From Acinetobacter sp. UBA6641 (GTDB lineage Bacteria > Pseudomonadota > Gammaproteobacteria > Pseudomonadales > Moraxellaceae): a stretch of 5,960 nt of DNA. Shown here one piece after another: positions 1 to 5,772 of this stretch (the first letter of the stretch is position 1; the number at the start of each line of letters is the position of its first letter). Location: positions 1-5,960 of the forward strand of contig DKLL01000185.1 of the NCBI GenBank assembly GCA_002455755.1, read 5' to 3'. Both the position numbers and the translations under genes were made by a program. The notes below the pieces were generated by a model. The model saw nothing but the letters and a program-made list of their open reading frames with translations. It made no database searches and was not told where the DNA came from.

Positions 1-1556
1 AAATTTCGCGCAATCAAATGCTGTCCTGGGCTGAACTGAAAGAGATGCAGGAAAGCGGCCTGGTCGAAATTGCCAGTCATAGTTATAACCTGCATCGCGG
101 CATTTTGGGCAATCCGCAGGGCAATATGGAACCGGCGGCAGTGACACGGTTATACGATCCTAAATCTGCCAGCTATGAATCCGATCAACATTATCAGCAA
201 CGGATTACGGGTGATTTAAAGCAGAATAACCAGTTATTGACTGCACATGGTTTGAAATCACCTCGGGTGATGGTTTGGCCCTATGGTCACTATAATATGC
301 AAACCGTAAACATTGCCAAACAGTTAGGTATGCCGATTGCGATTAGTCTGGACGATGGTGCAGATTCGGCTAAAGATTCATTGGGGCAGCTCAACCGTAT
401 TCTGATTGAAGGCAATATGACTACGGCCGATTTGGCTCAGGAAATCCAGAATCGCCAGCAACATTTAGGCGACAATAACCGTCCGCAAAAAATCATGCAT
501 ATCGATCTGGATTACATTTACGACAAAGATCCGATTCAGCAGGAACGCAATCTGGATCATCTGCTTGACCGGATCGTGGCAATGAAAGTCAATACCGTGT
601 ATCTGCAAGCCTTTTCCGATCCGGATGCCAATGGTTCTGCGGATATGGTGTATTTCCCGAACCGGTATTTGCCGATGCGTGCAGACCTGTTTAACCGGGT
701 GGCCTGGCAAATTCAAACCCGGACTCAGGTGAGCCGGGTCTATGCCTGGATGCCGTTACTGGCCTGGGAATTACCAAAAGATAACCCGGTGTCCAAAGAT
801 GTGGTGGTGACCCAGCAAGCCGGTGATTCCAAACATCTGAATATGGGCTATCACCGTTTAAGTCCTTTTTCTGCCGATGCGCGTAAAACCATTGCCGGCA
901 TTTATGAAGACCTGGCCAAGTCAGTGCCATTTAACGGCATTTTATTCCACGATGACACCACTTTGTCTGACTATGAAGATGCCAGCCCTGAGGCCTTGCG
1001 TGCCTATGCCTCTATCGGTTTACCCACAGATCTGGCCAAAATTCGCAATAATGATGCCGATCTGGAAAAGTGGACGGCTTTTAAAACCAGATACATTGAT
1101 GACTTCGCCATGCAACTGGCACAAGAAGTCCGTCAGTATCATCCGTTCTTGCTGACTGCACGCAATTTGTATGCACAGGTTGCACTGAAGCCTTATGCGG
1201 AAAACTGGTATTCACAGTCCCTGGAACAGTCGATTAACCGTTATGACTTTACAGCGATCATGGCGATGCCGTATATGGAGCAAGCCACAGATCAGGATGC
1301 TTTTTATCGCGATATTGTCAATCGCGTGAAGCAATATCCGAATGGCATGAAGAAAACCGTGTTTGAATTACAGTCGGTGAACTGGCGAACCAATCAACGT
1401 GTTCCTTCAGATGAAATGGCCAAGACCATTGAATCTTTATATACCCAGGGTGTGATGCATGAAGCGTATTATCCGGACGATCCGATTCAGGATTATCCGG
1501 ATACTCACGTATTGCGCAAAGCCTTTGATATGAAATCCAGCAAACTTATTCCTTAA
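1..1556 (+). CDS. pgaB: PgaB, poly-beta-1,6-N-acetyl-D-glucosamine N-deacetylase / dPNAG hydrolase (5' partial)
   Basis: PgaB partially deacetylates PNAG in the periplasm so that it can leave through the PgaA porin, and its C-terminal domain cleaves the deacetylated polymer. The reading frame is open from base 3 to the window edge, so the ATG at 18 is internal and the protein is truncated. About 517 residues remain, against roughly 670 for the E. coli family member. Numbering from the ATG at 18, the carbohydrate esterase 4 domain keeps the metal-binding His pair H21 and H26 (SHSYNLH) and the WPYG motif at 87-90. The signal or lipoprotein peptide and the catalytic Asp pair of motif 1 lie outside the window. 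From about residue 158 (KIMHIDLDYIY) the GH153-type hydrolase domain begins. It contains VYLQAF, VYFPNR and the acidic active-site motif FHDD (D312, D313) followed by LSDYEDAS. The gene sits 11 nt before pgaC in the same operon. Family assignment is very secure. Confidence 0.96.
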   Translation, partial: ISRNQMLSWAELKEMQESGLVEIASHSYNLHRGILGNPQGNMEPAAVTRLYDPKSASYESDQHYQQRITGDLKQNNQLLTAHGLKSPRVMVWPYGHYNMQTVNIAKQLGMPIAISLDDGADSAKDSLGQLNRILIEGNMTTADLAQEIQNRQQHLGDNNRPQKIMHIDLDYIYDKDPIQQERNLDHLLDRIVAMKVNTVYLQAFSDPDANGSADMVYFPNRYLPMRADLFNRVAWQIQTRTQVSRVYAWMPLLAWELPKDNPVSKDVVVTQQAGDSKHLNMGYHRLSPFSADARKTIAGIYEDLAKSVPFNGILFHDDTTLSDYEDASPEALRAYASIGLPTDLAKIRNNDADLEKWTAFKTRYIDDFAMQLAQEVRQYHPFLLTARNLYAQVALKPYAENWYSQSLEQSINRYDFTAIMAMPYMEQATDQDAFYRDIVNRVKQYPNGMKKTVFELQSVNWRTNQRVPSDEMAKTIESLYTQGVMHEAYYPDDPIQDYPDTHVLRKAFDMKSSKLIP

Positions 1557-1560
1557 AGGA
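1555..1560 (+). promoter_or_regulatory. Ribosome binding site of pgaC
   Basis: The sequence AAAGGA lies 7 nt before the pgaC ATG at 1568 and overlaps the last two bases of the pgaB stop codon. It fixes the pgaC start and suggests translational linkage between pgaB and pgaC. Confidence 0.75.
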
Positions 1561-1567
1561 ATTCCAT

Positions 1568-2860
1568 ATGTCAACGCTGCAGCATTTTTGGCATTCTGCA
1601 TTGCACTTTGTTTTTTATTATCCATTATTTATGTCGTATTTATGGATGATCGGTGCACTGATTTTCTACTGGAAAGAACGACAGGATCCGCCGTATCCAC
1701 AGCCTGACGTTTTGCCTGAATATCCCAAGGTGGCAGTGCTGGTGCCTTGTTTTAACGAGGGCGACAATGCGGAAGAAACGCTCAGCCATGCGCTGGCACT
1801 GGATTATCCAAGCTTTGAAGTCATTGCAATCAATGATGGCAGTTCGGATAACACCGCAGCCGTGTTAAACCGTCTGGCAGACCGGTATGAAAAATTGCGT
1901 GTGGTACATTTGGCGCATAATCAGGGCAAAGCCATGGCCTTGCAGGCCGGCAGCTTGCTCACCGATGCAGAATATTTGCTCGGTATTGATGGCGATGCCT
2001 TGCTTGATCCGCATGCTGCGACCTGGATGCTACGCCATTTTCTGCAAGATAAGACTGTGGCTGCAGTCACCGGTAATCCACGGATTCGTACCCGTTCGAC
2101 CCTGATCGGACGCATTCAGGTCGGGGAGTTTTCTTCCATTGTTGGCATGATTAAACGGGCACAACGCAGCTTTGGACGACTGTTTACCGTCTCTGGCGTG
2201 ATTACGGCCTTTCGTAAAAGTGCCGTGCATGAAGTGGGTTACTGGTCACCCGACATGCTGACGGAAGATATCGATATTACCTGGAAGCTGCAACGTGCAG
2301 GCTGGAATATTCATTTTGAACCTAATGCCCTAGTCTGGATTTTAATGCCGGAAACCTTTAAGGGTTTATGGAAACAGCGCTTACGCTGGGCCATGGGCGG
2401 GGCGCAGGTGCTGCTTAAAAATATCGATGTGCTGTTTCAACCGAAACTGAATTTTTTATGGCCATTGCTGTGTGAACTGGTCCTGACCTTGGTATGGTCT
2501 TATTTGATGCTGTTTATGGCCATGCTCTGGTTGGTGCATTTTGTTATTCCACTCGGTATATCGGGTATCAGTTCACCATTTTTACCTTATGGCACCGGCA
2601 TGCTGTTGGGGGTGACCTGCCTGCTGCAGTTTGCAATCAGCAAATGGATGGACAGCCGTTATGAACCGTCACTGGGCAAAAATTACTTCTGGATGATCTG
2701 GTATCCCTTTGTGTTCTGGCTGATCACCCTGACGGCCAGTATTGTGGCCTTCCCTAAAATATTGTTACGCGGCGACGGCCAGCGCGCACGCTGGGTCAGT
2801 CCAGATAGGGGTATGCGTCATTCAACCGCCAATAATGAGCAAGTGATCCATGAAAAATAA
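1568..2860 (+). CDS. pgaC: PgaC, poly-beta-1,6-N-acetyl-D-glucosamine synthase
   Basis: This is the processive inner-membrane GT2 glycosyltransferase that polymerises UDP-GlcNAc into PNAG and passes the chain across the membrane, together with PgaD. The 430-aa length is close to E. coli PgaC (about 440). A first membrane segment lies near residues 13-35. The cytoplasmic GT2 domain follows, with VAVLVPCFNE at 55-64, the nucleotide-binding Asp in AINDGSSDNT (D90), the metal-binding DGD at 141-143, the catalytic TED at 232-234 and QRLRW (QxxRW) at 270-274. All the key residues of processive beta-glycosyltransferases are present, so it should be active. C-terminal membrane segments lie near 298-330, 340-358 and 373-397. 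The start is supported by an AAAGGA site 7 nt upstream. The 3' end overlaps pgaD by 11 nt. Synthesis in this family is known to be stimulated by c-di-GMP, but nothing in this sequence shows that directly. Confidence 0.97.
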   Translation: MSTLQHFWHSALHFVFYYPLFMSYLWMIGALIFYWKERQDPPYPQPDVLPEYPKVAVLVPCFNEGDNAEETLSHALALDYPSFEVIAINDGSSDNTAAVLNRLADRYEKLRVVHLAHNQGKAMALQAGSLLTDAEYLLGIDGDALLDPHAATWMLRHFLQDKTVAAVTGNPRIRTRSTLIGRIQVGEFSSIVGMIKRAQRSFGRLFTVSGVITAFRKSAVHEVGYWSPDMLTEDIDITWKLQRAGWNIHFEPNALVWILMPETFKGLWKQRLRWAMGGAQVLLKNIDVLFQPKLNFLWPLLCELVLTLVWSYLMLFMAMLWLVHFVIPLGISGISSPFLPYGTGMLLGVTCLLQFAISKWMDSRYEPSLGKNYFWMIWYPFVFWLITLTASIVAFPKILLRGDGQRARWVSPDRGMRHSTANNEQVIHEK

Positions 2861-3263
2861 TCCTTTAATTATTGATTTGCGTCATTGCTTGCCGTGGCAT
2901 AAACGTTATGCATCGCATACCTCTACCGCCATGATGTGGGCGGTATGGCTGTTGTTATGGCGACCGTTATTGATTGTGCTGGGAATTGTCAGCCTGCAAA
3001 AAAATCATGTATTTCATCAACTTTTTTCTGCTTTTGGCTTAGGCATTGAGCATGGAATAAGTGCTGTATTGGCTTTTGCCGTAGCTTTGCTGTTATGGTC
3101 AAATTTTGCACCTTCAAAAACGGTAAAGACAAGCTCTGCCAAAAATGTCGCCGATTATGGGCAACATTTTGGTCTGACTGTTGAAGCAATTGAACAGGGA
3201 CGCCAGCAAAAGGTTAGCGTGGTTCATCATGACGAACATGGCAAAATTATTCACCTCGAATAA
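2850..3263 (+). CDS. pgaD: PgaD, PNAG synthase accessory membrane protein
   Basis: PgaD is the small partner of PgaC and is required for PNAG polymerisation. In E. coli the PgaC-PgaD pair binds c-di-GMP at its interface. The protein is 137 aa, a usual length for PgaD. A short polar N-terminus (IIDLRHCLPWHKR, residues 7-19) leads into two hydrophobic segments near 27-48 (with the WRPLL element at 37-41) and 65-84. A hydrophilic C-terminal tail of about 50 residues follows, probably cytoplasmic. The start codon lies inside the end of pgaC (11-nt overlap), and only a weak GAG at 2837-2839 stands in as a ribosome binding site, so translation is probably coupled to pgaC. PgaD is poorly conserved in sequence. 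The call rests on position, length, the two-helix plan and the N-terminal pattern. Confidence 0.92.
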   Translation: MKNNPLIIDLRHCLPWHKRYASHTSTAMMWAVWLLLWRPLLIVLGIVSLQKNHVFHQLFSAFGLGIEHGISAVLAFAVALLLWSNFAPSKTVKTSSAKNVADYGQHFGLTVEAIEQGRQQKVSVVHHDEHGKIIHLE

Positions 3264-3296
3264 AGCTTTTTTTGCTTAAATCTTGAATTGAGCACC

Positions 3297-3328
3297 TCCC
3301 GAGTCCGCATCCGGCTCGGGATTTTTTT
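3297..3328 (+). terminator. Intrinsic terminator of the pga operon
   Basis: An inverted repeat, TCCCGAG (3297-3303) against CTCGGGA (3315-3321), is extended inward by a G-U and a C-G pair and closes a 7-nt loop. Seven T's follow at 3322-3328. It begins 33 nt after the pgaD stop. Read leftward the hairpin is not followed by a T-run, so it serves the pga transcript and is not clearly bidirectional. Confidence 0.9.
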
Positions 3329-3349
3329 CTATTTTTCTTTCTAGACTCT

Positions 3350-4303
3350 TTAATTTTTACTACGTATTTGCAAAGCATAGCAGGCTAAGCCCGTACACAG
3401 TAACAGCAGCCCCAAAATAAAATGCGAACTGAGCATTTCATGATTAAGCCAGCTGCCCCACAGCGTGGCCAGTACTGGAGTCATGATGGTAATCAGCATC
3501 AGGGTAGTGGGATTGACTTTATTCAGTAACTGATAATAAAAAACCATCGCCAGTACCGATGAAAAAACCGCACTATAAATCAAGGCTATATAGGCTTGTA
3601 ATGAAGGCAGCGTTACAGGCATTTCTGACCAGAAAAAGGGCAGCAAGCTACAATAACCCAGCCATGACACAATCGTCGCACCGGTCATCTGGCTGAGCGG
3701 ATGGATAGGGGCAGCTACAGCACGCACTGCAAATGCAGAAAACACATATAAAAGCATGGCCACGATTTCCAATGCGATGCCAAGCGGGCTAAGCAGCATG
3801 TTTTGCGCGTTTAAGCCCAGTGCAAAATACAGGCCCAGCAGACCTATGACCAAGCCCAGCCATTGATAGGAAGTGAATTTTTCACTGCGAAAAATATAAA
3901 TGGCCACTAAACCCGAAACGAAGGGAGCGCTGCCATAGATGATTGAAATCACCGTGGAAGACACTCTGGACGCGCCCATATAGCAAAAAGCCATAGAGGC
4001 AAATAGACCAAGTGCACCGGCGGCATAACTGAGCAAAGCTTGTGGGTGCAATGGCAATCTGATTTTGAAATAGGCTTGACAGGCCAGGGCAATGGGAATG
4101 GCCAGGCTGAATCGGATCATTAAACCCCACGCCCAATGTATTTCCTGCACTGTCCAGACGGCTGCAAGTGGTGTCAGTGACCAGATCAGCACAACAGTAG
4201 CAAATTGACCGGCTGTAGCGAAGCGTGAGGTGCTGCTAAAAGGCACTACAACCGGTTTGCACAGTGGCGAGGGGAATCCATTTTTATTGATTGGATTATT
4301 CAT
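3350..4303 (-). CDS. DMT superfamily transporter, EamA family (10 TM)
   Basis: This is an inner-membrane drug/metabolite transporter with two tandem EamA repeats, a family that usually exports amino acids, purines, other metabolites or drugs. The substrate cannot be read from the sequence. The 317-aa protein has a polar N-terminal tail of about 32 residues, then ten hydrophobic segments near 33-52, 58-78, 89-109, 115-136, 146-164, 172-192, 205-223, 235-256, 264-283 and 294-312. Typical EamA patterns are IWSLTPLA at 40-47 in helix 1 and the VNPTTLMLITIMTPVLATLWG run (263-283) followed by NHE in the second repeat. The ATG is supported by AAGGAA at 4311-4316, 7 nt upstream. The gene is convergent with pgaD. 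Unusually, a leftward intrinsic terminator lies just 26 nt before its start, so its transcript must either read through that hairpin or start in the very short gap. Confidence 0.9.
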   Translation of the reverse strand: MNNPINKNGFPSPLCKPVVVPFSSTSRFATAGQFATVVLIWSLTPLAAVWTVQEIHWAWGLMIRFSLAIPIALACQAYFKIRLPLHPQALLSYAAGALGLFASMAFCYMGASRVSSTVISIIYGSAPFVSGLVAIYIFRSEKFTSYQWLGLVIGLLGLYFALGLNAQNMLLSPLGIALEIVAMLLYVFSAFAVRAVAAPIHPLSQMTGATIVSWLGYCSLLPFFWSEMPVTLPSLQAYIALIYSAVFSSVLAMVFYYQLLNKVNPTTLMLITIMTPVLATLWGSWLNHEMLSSHFILGLLLLCTGLACYALQIRSKN

Positions 4304-4329
4304 CAGCTTTTTCCTTGTTTTCAGGCAAT

Positions 4330-4354
4330 AAAAAAGGCCGCTGTTGAGGCGACC
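4330..4354 (-). terminator. Leftward intrinsic terminator upstream of the EamA gene
   Basis: On the minus strand GGTCGC pairs with GCGGCC (six pairs, one of them G-U) around a 7-nt loop and is followed by six U's (the A-run at 4330-4335 on the plus strand). The U-G wobble forms only in leftward RNA, and there is no T-run on the plus-strand side, so the direction is leftward. It begins 24 nt after the stop of the 46-codon ORF, and its U-run ends 26 nt before the transporter ATG. It either ends the small ORF's transcript or attenuates the transporter. Confidence 0.8.
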
Positions 4355-4378
4355 TGGGGGAATTTAGTAGTGAATGAT

Positions 4379-4519
4379 TTATTCTAAGTCATCATCAGGG
4401 TACAGATTCCAAGGCACCTCATGTAAAAACGCCACGCGTCGTGAACTGGCCTTGTTGACCTGAACGTCCAAAGTAAGGCAACTGGCAAGCATGTGCTGAA
4501 CAGATGAAATAGGAAACAT
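4379..4519 (-). CDS. Possible small protein of 46 aa (unrecognised)
   Basis: A 46-codon minus-strand ORF begins with MFPISSVQHM and ends with VPWNLYPDDDLE; I do not recognise it. It is bounded by an in-frame TGA eight codons before the ATG, so it is not an obvious 3' remnant of a larger frame. In its favour are a promoter-like TTGAAC-17 nt-TAAAAT directly upstream and an intrinsic terminator 24 nt after its stop, giving a compact promoter-ORF-terminator unit. The protein has no long hydrophobic segment. It has a basic patch (KASSRR, residues 23-28) and a strongly acidic tail. Against it, the Shine-Dalgarno is poor (only AGAG about 9 nt upstream), and the ORF is short enough to arise by chance. 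It could be a real small protein, a leader peptide for the EamA gene, or the non-coding body of a regulatory RNA. Confidence 0.45.
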   Translation of the reverse strand: MFPISSVQHMLASCLTLDVQVNKASSRRVAFLHEVPWNLYPDDDLE

Positions 4520-4544
4520 GAGAAAAATCTCTGGGAATTCTCAT
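4518..4544. repeat. Inverted repeat, 7-bp arms, over the small-ORF start codon
   Basis: Perfect arms ATGAGAA (4518-4524) and TTCTCAT (4538-4544) flank a 13-nt spacer. In leftward RNA the 3' arm covers the first two bases of the AUG of the 46-codon ORF, so a hairpin here could hinder its translation. As DNA it could instead be a regulator's operator just downstream of the leftward promoter. Read rightward it is followed by seven T's, but no plus-strand gene lies before it. Confidence 0.5.
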
Positions 4545-4550
4545 TTTTTT

Positions 4551-4604
4551 ATAACATAAAATTTTAAAAATTGTATAATTTTTGTTCAAATTGTTTTATA
4601 TAAT
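4551..4604 (+). promoter_or_regulatory. Candidate rightward promoter(s) for the 160-aa gene
   Basis: A perfect TATAAT at 4574-4579 has ATAACA (4551-4556, four of six consensus bases) at 17-nt spacing. A second TATAAT at 4599-4604 lacks a convincing -35 box. Either could drive the gene starting at 4641. The first overlaps the leftward promoter, so the two directions may compete for RNA polymerase. AT-richness makes these calls tentative. Confidence 0.4.
4561..4589 (-). promoter_or_regulatory. Leftward sigma70-like promoter
   Basis: On the minus strand TTGAAC (4584-4589) and TAAAAT (4561-4566) are separated by exactly 17 nt, each close to the sigma70 consensus. Transcription would start near 4554, giving a leader of about 35 nt before the 46-codon ORF and about 250 nt before the EamA gene. 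The surrounding DNA is very AT-rich, so chance matches are more likely than usual. Confidence 0.5.
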
Positions 4605-4640
4605 ATAAAAATAATAATTATTTAACATGAGAGTGACGCT

Positions 4641-5123
4641 ATGCTGAAAATACTCTTGGGGTTATGTCTTGGCATTGGACTGATTGTCCTTTGGAAAATC
4701 TTTTTAAAAATTCAGCTCAATCAATATTCGCAGCAATTCAGAATCAAGCAGCTCGCCGATTTAATCAAACCCGATGCAACCTCGGCACAGCCTTTATCCA
4801 AGCCCGAAGCAAGGGTAGATGAGGTGGAGGAATATGAACAGCAACTGTTTGACGATGTCTGCCAGATGTTTTTTGAACGCCATCTGACCGAACGTAATTT
4901 AAGTCAGGCCATTGTGGTGCAAGAGGGCATCTTAAAAAAATTACCTGCCAAGGCCCAAACCCGAATTCGTAAGCTGGACTTAGGCGAGTGGTCGATTTAC
5001 TGGACCTTCTATGACCAGTCTTTAGAATATTACGTCGGACGTTATGGGGTGTTTTATACCCATATTGACCGTTTCGGTTGCGAGCATAAATGTGAATTCA
5101 AGGAACAGCATAGTCGTGCCTGA
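4641..5123 (+). CDS. Hypothetical protein, 160 aa, single N-terminal membrane segment
   Basis: I do not recognise this family. One hydrophobic segment at about residues 3-22 can act as an uncleaved signal anchor and is followed by a basic stretch. Next comes a charged linker (about 40-66, rich in acidic residues around EVEEYE) and a soluble domain of mixed character (about 67-155) with many aromatics (WSIYWTFY at 117-124, EYYVGRYGVFY at 129-139) and a cysteine/histidine cluster, CEHKCEF, at 147-153. That cluster is a lone CxxxC and should not be read as a proven metal site. GAGAGTG at 4629-4635 precedes the ATG by 5 nt and supports the start. The gene stands alone between a divergent promoter region and the convergent TetR gene. 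Normal composition and a clear start make it a real gene. Confidence 0.75.
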   Translation: MLKILLGLCLGIGLIVLWKIFLKIQLNQYSQQFRIKQLADLIKPDATSAQPLSKPEARVDEVEEYEQQLFDDVCQMFFERHLTERNLSQAIVVQEGILKKLPAKAQTRIRKLDLGEWSIYWTFYDQSLEYYVGRYGVFYTHIDRFGCEHKCEFKEQHSRA

Positions 5124-5202
5124 TTAAAGCAGCTGCCCTTAAATTGAGTTTAATATTTTATAATTCAATATCTTATGTTTTTATGACCAGTGGCTGAAGA
5201 TT
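5124..5202. other. Convergent intergenic gap without a clear terminator
   Basis: The 79 bp between the 160-aa gene and the TetR gene are AT-rich. Only weak pairings are visible, such as TTAAA (5139-5143) with TTTAA (5149-5153) and an 8-bp palindrome GCAGCTGC at 5129-5136. Neither has a proper T-run, so no intrinsic terminator is called for either gene. Confidence 0.4.
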
Positions 5203-5760
5203 TTATATCAGCTGTTTTAAGATGCGTTGCTTGACCTGATCCAGATAAAACAGCTCATCATTCAGGCGATACATTAAAATGGCGCCTTCATAATCGGCCA
5301 GGCTTTGTTTGGCTAAAATTTTTGCCTCATGTACTGTAAGCTGCTGTTTAAATAATTGATAAAATGCCATTTCCCAATCCAGAAAAATCGCGCGAATTTT
5401 TTCTAAAATTTCAGCAGACTGATAGCGTGCTTCAATTGAAATGATGCCGATTAAACAGCCCTTGACTTCATCACTGAAAAACCGGATCGCACGTTCATGC
5501 ATCAATTCAAACTGTTGGCTAATCGAAAGCTCATCTTGTTGGTCTAGCTTAAACAAATGGCTATTTAAATATTGTCCGGTCAGTTCCAGAACATCCATCA
5601 ATAAAGCCTCTTTACTGGGATAGTAATAGTAAAACGAGGCTTTGGTGAGTCCACAGGCTTTGGCCAGGATCTCCATACTGGTCGCAGCATAGCCATAGCG
5701 CTTGAATTGCAAGGCACTGATATTCAAAATTTGTTCTCGGCTCAGTTTTTGTGGGCGCAT
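5203..5760 (-). CDS. TetR/AcrR family transcriptional regulator
   Basis: This is a one-component DNA-binding repressor, 185 aa, of usual TetR length. The N-terminal domain is complete: helix 1 over about residues 7-21, then the helix-turn-helix at about 27-46 (TSMEILAKACGLTKASFYYY) and the hallmark YYPSKEALL at 46-54. The C-terminal ligand and dimer domain (about 60-185) includes KGCLIGIISIE at 100-110, a placement of GCL like that of NemR/AcuR-type TetR proteins; that subfamily resemblance is only by eye. The ligand is unknown. The start is supported by AGGGA at 5770-5774, 9 nt upstream. It lies 12 nt downstream of an alpha/beta hydrolase gene on the same strand, so the two are probably co-transcribed, and the hydrolase gene is a natural candidate target. 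No operator can be identified here because the unit's promoter lies outside the window. Confidence 0.92.
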   Translation of the reverse strand: MRPQKLSREQILNISALQFKRYGYAATSMEILAKACGLTKASFYYYYPSKEALLMDVLELTGQYLNSHLFKLDQQDELSISQQFELMHERAIRFFSDEVKGCLIGIISIEARYQSAEILEKIRAIFLDWEMAFYQLFKQQLTVHEAKILAKQSLADYEGAILMYRLNDELFYLDQVKQRILKQLI

Positions 5761-5772
5761 CTGTCTTTATCC

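Larger units (their letters stand above)
4304..4640. other. 337-bp region between the transporter and the 160-aa gene: leader-like region with divergent promoters
   Basis: This stretch has no long gene. From left to right it holds the transporter's ribosome binding site, a leftward intrinsic terminator (4330-4354), a bounded minus-strand ORF of 46 codons (4379-4519), an inverted repeat over that ORF's start (4518-4544) and an almost pure A/T segment (about 4543-4627) carrying promoter-like sequences for both directions. Each part is entered separately. No tRNA, known riboswitch consensus or repeat family was recognised by eye. Confidence 0.6.

Noticed and set aside
465..1155. Several open frames of 79-92 codons on both strands inside pgaB
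   Set aside because: They overlap a frame with clear PgaB motifs throughout and have composition typical of antisense or shifted shadows.
1887..2230. Open frames of 64-72 codons inside pgaC on both strands
   Set aside because: All lie within the conserved GT2 domain of pgaC and show no independent start signals.
3263..3277. AAGC / GCTT pairing around seven T's just after the pgaD stop
   Set aside because: The stem has only four pairs and the T-run is in the loop, so it is not a terminator; the strong hairpin at 3297-3328 serves that role.
4419..4544. 41-codon minus-strand frame starting MRIPRDFS, overlapping the 46-codon ORF in another frame
   Set aside because: It has no Shine-Dalgarno and ends earlier; the 46-codon frame fits the stop-to-terminator spacing better. 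It remains a minor alternative.
5129..5136. GCAGCTGC palindrome after the 160-aa gene
   Set aside because: An 8-bp palindrome with no loop or T-run is expected by chance and has no supporting context.
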